A DNA stretch of 64,000 bases from Ophiobolus disseminans. Its lineage: Eukaryota; Ascomycota; Dothideomycetes; Pleosporales; Phaeosphaeriaceae. The notes under the pieces are model-generated. The model was not told the origin of the DNA. It saw nothing but the letters and a program-made list of their open reading frames with translations, and ran no database searches. The translations under genes and the position numbers were made by a program. Positions 55,501-64,000 of this stretch are shown here, in pieces; the first letter of the stretch is position 1, and each line of letters begins with the position of its first letter. The stretch lies in the NCBI GenBank assembly GCA_010093685.1, contig MU006244.1, positions 1 through 64,000 on the forward strand, read 5' to 3'.

Positions 55501-56304
55501 GTCAATCGAGCCTCACGTATTTCGTCTGTTGCCGATGGAGGCCAGATCACTGTGTCATCCGACTTCATCGCTGAGATCCAACGGCTGCTCGAGACGCACA
55601 TCGAAGGCGACCGCAGCAACTCGCAGGGGTCTGAAGAAGCCTTTAGCGAAGATGTGAATAGCCAGCTCATACGCCAGGAACTGCGGTCGCTCAGCAGCCA
55701 AGGTTTCGAGGTCAAGGATCTTGGTGAACGCCGGCTGAAGGGTCTCGAGAATCCTGAGTATATCTACCTCATGTATCCGCATTCCCTTGCCAGTCGTCTC
55801 GCTGTGCAGCGCCAGATGGGCGAGCAGAAGCCCGCGCCACAAAACGAAGCGCAGGTGGGCCAGAAGATGGCCAACAGCGAGCTCACTATCGACACTGAAG
55901 ACGTATGGGATCTCTGGAATATCAGTTTGCGCCTCGAGATGCTCTGCAGTTCACTGGAGAACCCGGGCTGTGTGGAGCTCAAGCCGCCTGAAACGGCTTT
56001 ATTGGAGAGAATGAAGAGTCGCGGTGGCGAGATTACAGACCGTTTCCTGCTGAACTTTGTGGAGCATCAGATCAGCAGAATTGAGGTACGTCATTTCAAT
56101 GCTGTTCGATAGAATCAGTTGCTAACGTTAATCCAGTCTTGTGCAAACACCCTCGCTCTCCGCCACCTGATTCGACCATTCGGTTCCGCTCCACTGCTCC
56201 AGAATGCTTGCCACATGGGCGACATCTTCAGCGAACTCGAAGCCAAGTTAAAGCGCCTCGAGGAATTTGAGAATGGAAGTATGATAGATATGGCTCCCTC
56301 ATAA
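49586..56304 (+). CDS. Adenylate cyclase (fungal class III, Ras-associated)
   Basis: Makes cAMP from ATP for protein kinase A signalling and is a classical Ras effector. Four exons: 49586-49731, 49994-50672, 50740-56085 and 56137-56304; 2112 residues. After a long Ser/Pro-rich leader the Ras-association domain is at about 603-705 (TYCLRIFRVDSTFATLSATL to SYLCRFTFLPAK). Leucine-rich repeats fill about 730-1360 (LTMLDISNNRLSSL, LRSLNLSSNALNEFPDF), interrupted by a Ser-rich insert. A PP2C-like domain follows at about 1395-1680, then the cyclase domain from about 1731 (EVSLVFTDIKNSTLLWETYP, GGYEVKTEGDAFMVAFRTVT, MGIHWGKPVCEVD, YFGPMVNRASRISSVADGGQ) with both metal Asp residues. The last exon (SCANTLALRHLIRPF) completes the C-terminal region. 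Confidence 0.96.
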
Positions 56305-58563
56305 ATACCACCACACCCCTACGACGTCACCACTACCATTACTACCACATAATTCGCGCCCATGCGGCGATCCACGACGCCTACGACACACTACACTACC
56401 GCACCGATGCTAATTACACGATGTCACTTACCCACTTTGTTCATATCAAACCGGCGTACCACACGGAAGGAAGGGAGGGAAGGAGGATGTATCATCACTG
56501 CAACGCCCTGGAGGCTGCCTCTCGATACCATGCGCACACATTGTCCTCAGCTGGGCCAGCAGCGGTCCATGCGCCCCGGCGTTTCTTTCTGAAGCTTTGG
56601 CTTCACGCGTACTGCGTGTTTTTGTAATTCCATTTTATCATTATGGGTGGACGTTTGTAACGGCCTTTTTTGTTGAGGTGATTGAGGAATGCGGATGTCC
56701 GTTGGACGAGGTGGTGTGAGAAGAGGTGAAGTGGTATCTAGTGAAGTGAATACTTATCGTTCTTGTTTTGCAAGCTGCAAAATCACGTGTTTGAGTTCAT
56801 GAGATTTGAGATAGCCAAGCTGCGCGGCTTAAAGTTTATGTTGACCCTCGTCTCTTGTTTTCGTTGCTTCGCGTCTCTATGCTTAAGTCACTCGAAAGCA
56901 ACTGATGTAAATTCTACGATGTCTCTGAGCTCGTGTGTCTTCCAAAATTCACACCTGGAAGAGTCGGTGAAACGCTTCCACACATGCCAGTCGCCAGGAA
57001 ATATTTTAGTTCATGAACGACCGAAATCCGAAATGAGACGCTCCATGTGTTCTAGGGTATGCGCGTGTATATATACCCACCACGTTTCCAGAACCAGCTC
57101 CTTCGTTACCACCTCACTTGAACGTACTTGAGAAACAAATGCGATTCTCGTATGGAGAGTTTCCGTCTCTGTTGCGATATCTAAACCATGAGTAAATGGG
57201 TTCAGGAACTCTCGAAAAGTCGACAAAGAAAATGCGCATAGTATGCTACACATGTCAAGAATTATGTCGAAGTCTTCGAAAACATGGTTTTGTGGCTACA
57301 TGTTTTTCGTTTGGAGTCCAGGATGTGGAGTATATAAGCCCTTCGTTTCTCGCTTGCTTGCTGTTCTTCTTCATTCTACTATCTTTAGATGTCTTTCGCT
57401 CAAAAAAACCTCCTGGGCAAGTTCTATGAGTGCACTGGTACTGTTTCTTCTCCCCAAACTTGACTTCACCGCGGGTGTGATGGCAATGATACAGTGTCTC
57501 CCGAAAGAGTTTTGTGATGGACCAGAGAAAAGATACATCGTCGACAATGTAGTGTTGGCTCTCGTCTCCCCGAAATGAATTTTACTACCAAGAGTGCGAT
57601 GTCCTGGAAATGGGCAAAGACGGTAGTGCGTCTAGCTATGTTATTTACATATGTTCTACGGAAGTGGATTGGACTTCAGCTCTGGCTGGGGGGTACTGTG
57701 CTACTCGAAAGCCGCATGAATGGCATCGATGTTCCGAGCATTAGTTGAGGGCTAGACGACGCATTTGCGTAGTCCCTCAGACATAGGCTGTATTGGTACC
57801 TATCGTTTTTTTTGGAAGATAAGAGTAAACATGAAACTTTTGTATTTTGATCGACTGCTCTCGCGTAGCGGAATAACGTGTGTGCGAATCTTTGACGTTG
57901 AGTGGTAGTAAGGGCCCCCTAGTTCAACAGGATCAGGAAAAGGATTGGCACCATTGAACGTGCCGCGAAAAGGCTCAGCATTAGGAAACTTGGGTTCCGC
58001 GATATGCACGGCTTACGCTGACGGCACATGAGTGTTTCGTACCCTCCCAATTCTTCTGTTACTGAAGTATGGCATCTCTAGTACACCAGAGAAGCCGGCA
58101 ATGGCAAGATAAAATCTTCGACATGGCAAAAGAAAGGTTGTGAACAAGGATCTGATAACATAGTTGGTTCGGTAGTTGCTATCTGCAAGCTTGGATTCAT
58201 CCTCGTGCTTGACTGGTTGATCGATGGAGGAGAAGTCGCGTGATTGAGCCTGATTATGAACACTCTCGGCCATCTGAGAAGCCCGAGCTGAGATGGCCAT
58301 TCATACTCCCGTCTCATCACTAACCTTGCAATTTGGCTGTGTATCCGGTATCTTGGGAATTGGTCGCGACACCGCCAGGGGTGCTGCGAATAAGGACGGC
58401 GCGTAATTAAATTTGAAGATTTGATGTGGCGTGTTCCAAAAATCCTTAACATTGCGGATATGATCGAGATCTCCCGTACATGTTCATTCCATGCATCCAT
58501 GGTCTGTCCATACAGGCTGTTGCTGTGAGGGCAAGTGTCACATCTGTGAGATCACGACTAGGA
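56305..58563. other. Long gene-poor interval, left part
   Basis: This holds the cyclase 3' UTR and then sequence without a supported gene. Small ORFs at 57196-57578 (+) and 57800-58500 (-) show no domain and no splice-linked partner. I cannot exclude a small lineage-specific gene. Confidence 0.4.
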
Positions 58564-58705
58564 CTCTCGGTAAGTTGTGAAAGCCAGGTAAAGGATAAGT
58601 TTGACGACTACAGCTCTGTATAGAATAGCTGTTCTAAATTCTTAAAATTCTCTAGATATATCCAGGATAGTGTATCTAAATCTAACTTTTGTGACTTACC
58701 GAGAG
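58564..58705 (-). mobile_element. CTCTCGG MITE copy 4 (142 bp, inverted relative to the others)
   Basis: The ends CTCTCGGTAAG (58564-58574) and CTTACCGAGAG (58695-58705) are perfect 11-bp inverted repeats. The flanks are an exact 5-bp duplication, TAGGA (58559-58563 and 58706-58710). Internal blocks occur in reverse order and complement (TTGACGACTACA at about 58600 and CAGGATAGTGTATCT near the right end), so this copy is inserted opposite to copies 1-3. It is the best-preserved member and defines the ends of the family. Confidence 0.9.
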
Positions 58706-58710
58706 TAGGA

Positions 58711-59918
58711 GTTTCAAAAACCCACGGAATATGGGAATGTGTCGAGAATCACAGCCCCCAATGATATCATATACACTTCATTTCATATTAGCGGTATCAC
58801 GGTATGCAATGCATGCTGCTTGGTCGCTGGACAGTAATTTTCATAGGTCCAGAGGGGGAATTGGAGCACGAGCCTAATCAATGCGCAGGGCGGTCCGCCG
58901 TGTATGAAAAGTGAGATCTCGACGGCGGTTTCTATACGGAATGAAAAGCTGTGCGGACGCTGTTTCAAGGCTGATTCTTCATGAGAATGATGATCTTTAC
59001 TTGGGTGCATGCAGAGGTGGTGGAAAGGCGGAAAGGCAGGCGAATCGAGCTTAGTTTCAATTTAAGCGAATCCTCACCAGCGCGCTTGCGGTTCCTTCTT
59101 CCAAGGACGGCACACATTATTACCGACAACATGGTTGCGCTAGCGTTAGCCTTCACAACACTGCAACACATGGCCAATCCAATCGTTCTCCCTTCACGTA
59201 TACGACCCCCCATGCTTCGGCCAGGGAGAATCCGTAACCCCTTGAGCCCTCTCCACAGGCGAGACCGCTAGACGAACTGCAGGCTAAACAGGGCCACACT
59301 AGTCTACCATCGAAACACAAGCTGCAAACACGGAGTAAGCCATACCTAGGTAGATTGTGAGCCAAATTCTGGTGATCAGTGTCTTGCCAGCATCACACCA
59401 TCAGGATGCGGCCCGAACAACCAAAGGCAGCAATCTCTCCTCAAAGTCGGTGGGGCCTCCTGGGACGATGGCCTCACTTCGTCTGCGAGAAACGTCACGG
59501 TATTTCAGCGATTCTAGTGCTGACCAGCCAAAGACGGACAACGCACCCTATCAAATTTTCTCATGCAGATCAAGCGACTTGCGTTGAGACCTCAACGGAG
59601 CATGCGGAACGCTAGCGGTTCAAAGACGGGATAAACGCCTCTTTAGCCGCCACGCTCACATCGTGCTTGTCGGGACAGATGCATAGTTATCTCCGAGCTG
59701 GAGTTCTTCCCATACGACTGTAAGAGGTGCAACCTCGTTTTCTAATACTCAAGGGATGCCTCATCCTGGCGGGTTGGTATCCGTCACAGCGCCCAGCAAG
59801 TTGCATGAACAGGCTACACCGATCTTGGCCATCCGTCAATATGCCTTACACACATGTTCATCCTCACAACGGCTGTCGAGCATTCCCATCCTACATCTTT
59901 TAGCACCTCACCACGACG
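58711..59918. other. Gene-poor interval, right part
   Basis: No supported gene. A 96-codon ORF at 58981-59271 and others to 59615 lack motifs. The right end should contain the promoter of the membrane-protein gene. Confidence 0.4.
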
Positions 59919-61143
59919 ATGGTTGAATACGATCAGGTCATTTTGTCCGATTCAAATCGTACACCCATTGTGCAGATTTTGACTTGGTTCACATTGGTCA
60001 CCTCAATACTCGCGTTCGTCACTCATGCGGGTATCAAATTCTACGTTTTCAGAACTTTGACGATAGAGTCATGGCTTGTCCTTCTTTCCTTGGTAAGCTC
60101 AATGCCTCGCGAGTTCGGCTCGTGCTAATATTCGACAGGTATTCTGTATCGCGCAGTCAATCGCAGTGACCGTGCAAGCTGAATTCGGATTCGGAAAACC
60201 GATGTTGACTCTGAGTGACCACACTGTTGCTTCAAACCTCAAGGTAAGTCACTCTCTCCTCGGAGTCAAGTTCAATCACATTGATACCTGCCCTTCCAGA
60301 GCGAGTACGCCGCAACGATTCTATTCATAATATCCCTAGGCTTCTCGAAGCTTGCCGTTATAGCATTCGTACACCACTTGACGCCGTCGGAGCTGCATCG
60401 TAAGATAAACTGGAGCGTCATGACACTTGTGTCTCTATGGACTTTCTGCTCAGTATGGGTGGCGGCTTTTGAATGTCGCGTGCCACATCCGTGGGATCGA
60501 AGGCTTGATAAATGCAATGATCGTGTGAGTTCTCAGGCAAACCATTCCTGTCCTGACGCTTATATATGAGCAGTTGATTTGGTGGAATATTGTTGCTAGC
60601 CTCAACATTGCAACTGAAGTGGCGATTGTCACGCTAGAACTCGGCATTACAGCGCAGCTCCGTGTAACCCGCCAACGAAAGGTGTCGGTTATGAGTATAT
60701 TCGCATGCCGGTTGTTGTAAGTTCGTCTCCTCATGTGCGACTCTCAACACTGACTCATCGGGTGCAGGGTTCTTGTTGCAGTAGCAGTTCAAATTGCCTT
60801 CTTCAACCAAGAAAGCAAAGATGTCGCTCTGAAAGACGATCTCACTCTCGGCTACTGGCGCTCCGCGATATGCAACCAAATAGTTCAGTGCCTTGCGATC
60901 GTGACTACATGTCTTCCGTACACAAAACTGTTCATGGAAGGCTTTGAATCAGGGCTCATGGGCTTGGACGACTCGCGTCGGCGAGGGGAATACGCCTCGA
61001 AGGATGACAGCAAGGGATACCAACTCATGGATGTATCACGGTCAGGCCACAGTGGGAAAAGCAGGAATATTCAAGTGTCGAAAAGTTGGGATGTACAGAC
61101 AGAGCTTGTCACTAGTACTTCGTCTTCGTCGCATCCGTCGTAG
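59919..61143 (+). CDS. Seven-helix integral membrane protein (fungal PTH11/rhodopsin-like)
   Basis: Probably a plasma-membrane receptor-like protein of the large fungal rhodopsin/PTH11-related group; ligand unknown. Five exons: 59919-60092, 60139-60243, 60300-60524, 60574-60716 and 60768-61143 (introns 46-56 bp), 340 residues. Hydrophobic helices can be followed: IVQILTWFTLVTSILAFVTH, ESWLVLLSLVFCIAQSIAV, AATILFIISLGFSKLAVIAF, INWSVMTLVSLWTFCSVWVA, LIWWNIVASLNIATEVAIVT, SIFACRLLVLVAVAVQIAFF and SAICNQIVQCLAIVTTCLPY. A short conserved loop PWDRRLDKCND and the Ser-rich cytoplasmic tail fit the group. No CFEM domain is present. Confidence 0.85.
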
Positions 61144-61633
61144 GATGGATTCACAAAAAAGGCACCGGGAGTGCTACAATTTTTCGCTGGCGAGTCACTG
61201 CTTTGGTACACCGCAACACAATTGTGCCGTTCTAATAATGTATTGATTGCATCGAAATTGAGTATTGGCTTGCGATAGATGCACTATCAAAAGAAGAAAT
61301 TAGCGCCTGCCACCCCTGTATAACCTGCTACACATCAGGATCCGTGCATCACGGCACGGTGGCGGCTCCCTTGCCGTATGCATGATTGCGGCGCGGGCGC
61401 GGGCCAGCGACACTCTTCCAGCAGGCGGTGCGGAAGTACGAGGTGGTGCGAGCCCATTAGCGCTTGGGCTATAGTTGTAGGGATCAAGTACATGGCTTCC
61501 TATCTCGGTTACATGAACAGCGGCCTCGACCCACCTATGCATATGCTCTGCTGCTATTCATCTTTCCCGTGTCTTCCCATCTTCCGCGCCACGCCTGTTT
61601 TTCTTTTACCTGTTGTTTTTCCCCACGATAACG
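61144..61633. promoter_or_regulatory. Upstream region of the permease gene
   Basis: Intergenic sequence of 490 bp between two genes in tandem. A pyrimidine-rich stretch (about 61550-61620) lies just before the permease ATG, as is common in fungal promoters and leaders. No specific site is claimed. Confidence 0.45.
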
Positions 61634-63611
61634 ATGGCAGACTCCACCACCAAACACAGCGATATTGAGCTGAACGTGGTACAGACGCGATCGACCGACA
61701 CGAAAGATGATCTTGCTCTCGCCAGGCTGGGAAAGAAGGCTGTGTTGAAGAGGCGATTTGGTTTCCTGTCCATCTTGGGTTTCAGCTGTACGGTCTTGAT
61801 CACTTGGGAAGGCTCTCTAGTGTAAGTTATCATGTCTGGCATTGACGCGGTATACAACTAACCCTGTACCAGGCTGTTCCTCGTGGGCTTCCAGAAGTAG
61901 GCATACTCTCCATGCACGAGGTTGACAATATCTAAGCAAAACAGTGGTGGTCCTGCAGGTGTCATCTATGGTTATCTCGTCGTTTGGGCCGGCACCGTCT
62001 CCGTCTTCATGGTTCTCTCTGAATTGGTATCAATGTGAGTGTATTCGAGCACCTGGAAATCCCTCCAAAAGCTAAAATGTCGTACAGGGCACCGACTTCT
62101 GGAGGACAATACCACTGGGTCTCGATGCTCGCACCTCGAAGTTCGCAGAAGCTGCTCAGCTACATTTCCGGTTGGCTCACACTGTGCGGATGGTTGGCTT
62201 CCCTCGGCTCTGGTGCCTTCCTCACCGGTGGGCTCATCCAAGGTCTCTTGATGCTCTGCCAGCCGGACACATACGTCCCGAAGAACTGGCACGTTACACT
62301 TCTATACTGGGCTGTCATCGCATTCTGTGTCTTCATCAATGTTGCTGCTGGATGGCTGCTTCCCAAATTCGAAGGAGCGCTTTTGGTGCTGCACATTCTG
62401 GGCTTTTTCGCCATCCTAATACCGTTGTTGGTTCTTGGGCCGAAGGGCGATGCAAAAGAGATCTTTACTACTTTTGTCAACCTGGGTGGTTGGGACTCTC
62501 AGGGTCTGTCGTTCTGCATTGGCATTATGGGTAGTGTGTTCGCATTTGTTGGTAAGTCAGACGTCAATTGGTTCAGGCGAGGTTTTCCTGGCTAACATAT
62601 CTGTCTAGGTGGTGATGGTCCAATCCATGTAAGCCAAGCGGACTTTTCAGCTTCGAGTGCACATTAAGGAACGTATGCTAATAGGTTTCAGTTGTCCGAG
62701 GAGATCCACAACGCACAGGTAGTCGTTCCAAGGTCAATCATGGCCGGCATCGCCATCAACGGGTCTCTCGGTTTCGCTATGATACTGACAGTGCTGTTCC
62801 GCTTGGGCGACTTGGACGCCGTCCTCGAAGAAAACCCAGCATTTCCATTCATGGCCATTTTTCACCGAGCAGTCCAATCGCGATCCGGTGCTGCGGTGAT
62901 GGCCTCTATCGTCATAGTCCTTACTGTAAGCGCCAATGTTGGGTTCTCAGCCTCGACCTCGCGTATCTGTTGGGCCTTCGCGCGCGATAGAGGCCTCCCT
63001 GGATGGCGGACTCTTAGCAAGGTAAGTGTCCTAGTTACCATAGGTCGTAGGCAGTTCTAACTCCCGACAAGGTTAGCGACAGGACTTCGATCCCAGTATA
63101 TGCGGTCGCCTTCACCAGCATCGTGGCTTGCCTCCTTGCCCTGGTGAACATCGGTTCCATGGCGGCTTTCAACGGAGTCATCTCAATGGCTATCGCCGGC
63201 TTGTTCTCTTCCTACTTGTTGACCTCCTCGCTTCTCCTCTACCGACGCTGCACTGGCGCTATCCTACCAGCTATCGACGCCATCGACATGGATGCACCTT
63301 CCATCACCTCTGATGGCATGGTTCGAGTTTTCTGGGGACCGTGGAAGCTTCCTGGTGCCTTGGGAATCGCCAATAATATCTTCGCATGCGCATATCTCAC
63401 CTTTGTGTTCTTCTTCAGCTTCTGGCCCAGTTTTGCGGAGGTCACGCCTGCGAACATGAATTGGGCAGTTCTGGTAACTGGTGCTATCGCTTTACTCAGT
63501 ACCGCTTACTATCTCGTCTGGGCTAGGAAGACCTATGATGGTCCTGTTGTAGAGACAAGCACTTACAACGAGCGACGCCCATCTGGTACGATCACCAGCA
63601 GTAAATTGTGA
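61634..63611 (+). CDS. APC-superfamily permease (amino acid/GABA or choline transporter type)
   Basis: A polytopic transporter importing an amino acid, GABA or choline-like substrate with protons. Seven exons: 61634-61821, 61873-61896 (24 bp), 61945-62034, 62088-62551, 62609-62628 (20 bp), 62692-63021 and 63072-63611; 551 residues. Helix 1 begins RRFGFLSILGFSCTVLITWE and splicing restores GGPAGVIYGYLVVWAGTVSV, APTSGGQYHWVSMLAP (the family SGGQYxW motif), and VGGDGPIHLSEEIHNAQVVV with the conserved EE. ANVGFSASTSRICWAFARDR is the typical later signature. The two tiny exons are supported only by frame and splice sites. Family resemblance is to Uga4/Hnm1-type fungal permeases; substrate is not decided. 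Confidence 0.92.
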
Positions 63612-64000
63612 GTTATGGCGTTGTAAAGAAGTAGGAGGTTGTGGAACTCAAGTAGAGGTGGCGAATCGTATATCAAATGTCAGATGTAGATGCGGAATGG
63701 TCCTACGTGGTGCTGAACTGTGCTAATTCTGTTAGAGGAATAACTTGACGTCTTGGTCGGCTCCTTTTGCGGTATGTACGGCCAATTTGAAGTCCTGGGC
63801 GTCGTCGCACAAATTGCTCGAATTTAGATGTGTAATAACACCAAAAGCTGGCTTTGAATTAAAGACTGTCAGTGAGGTTGTCCACGTAGAGCAAGCTGAA
63901 GGACAGGCCGGCGTTGTGGTTGACAAAAATGCGTTTCACTGCAACTCGACCGGGGTGATGTGACCATGGGTATTGTGCATTATGCAGATTGCGCCTACAC
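63612..64000. other. Downstream of permease, right edge
   Basis: No supported gene. On the minus strand 63926-63732 is open and ends in TAA; it could be the last exon of a gene beyond the window but shows no recognisable motif. Confidence 0.35.

Noticed and set aside
63732..63926. Last exon of a minus-strand gene at the right edge
   Set aside because: An open frame of 64 codons without motif or visible splice acceptor; cannot be supported from this window.
1..64000. CRISPR arrays, bacterial-type operons, secondary-metabolite core enzymes
   Set aside because: None seen; gene structure and content are those of a fungal nuclear genome and no polyketide or peptide synthetase is present.

Overview
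The window reads as nuclear DNA of a filamentous ascomycete (Pezizomycotina). Genes carry short introns, mostly 41-63 bp, with GT-AG ends and CTAAC/CTGAC branch-like sites. Histone H3 and H4 form a divergent, intron-containing pair. The repeats at the left edge look mutated by repeat-induced point mutation (RIP). The gene set would fit a Dothideomycete, possibly Pleosporales, but that placement is inference; no species is claimed.

Layout. 1-6440 is an AT-rich repeat block: a minus-strand Tad1-like LINE relic (gag-like ORF1 plus endonuclease), a plus-strand 5'-truncated LINE relic (reverse transcriptase, RNase H, C-terminal zinc-binding region, poly-A tail), a tRNA-derived SINE-like head and a 400-bp foldback MITE with a TA duplication. 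From about 7.4 kb the window is gene-bearing: Ras2/RasB-type GTPase (-), short-chain acyl-CoA synthetase (-), type II haloacid dehalogenase (+), H4 (-)/H3 (+), PRXL2/AhpC-TSA-like protein (+), EXO5 (-), secreted GH43 (-) and RED/IK splicing factor (+). 24-31 kb is less conserved: an unknown coiled-coil protein (-), a GNAT acetyltransferase (-), a 2EXR/F-box-like ORF (+), a gene broken by one in-frame TAG (-) and a BTB protein (-). Then come a CorA-type transporter (-), a large LTE1-like RasGEF (-), a DUF3445 haem-dependent demethylase-like protein (-), ALG9 (-), NAF1 (+), adenylate cyclase (+), a seven-helix PTH11/rhodopsin-type membrane protein (+) and an APC-superfamily permease (+).

Themes. 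A Ras GTPase, a RasGEF-domain protein and the Ras-effector adenylate cyclase lie within 49 kb, although LTE1-type GEFs are not proven Ras activators. Most other genes are housekeeping (chromatin, splicing, H/ACA RNP assembly, N-glycosylation, mitochondrial DNA repair). The most notable unexplained structure is a family of four short inverted-repeat elements of about 140-210 bp (12.7, 26.3, 31.1 and 58.6 kb). They share ends beginning CTCTCGGTAAG and appear to make 5-bp target duplications. No CRISPR array, no intact transposase and no canonical tRNA gene were seen. All exon structures below were derived by hand from reading frame and splice signals.
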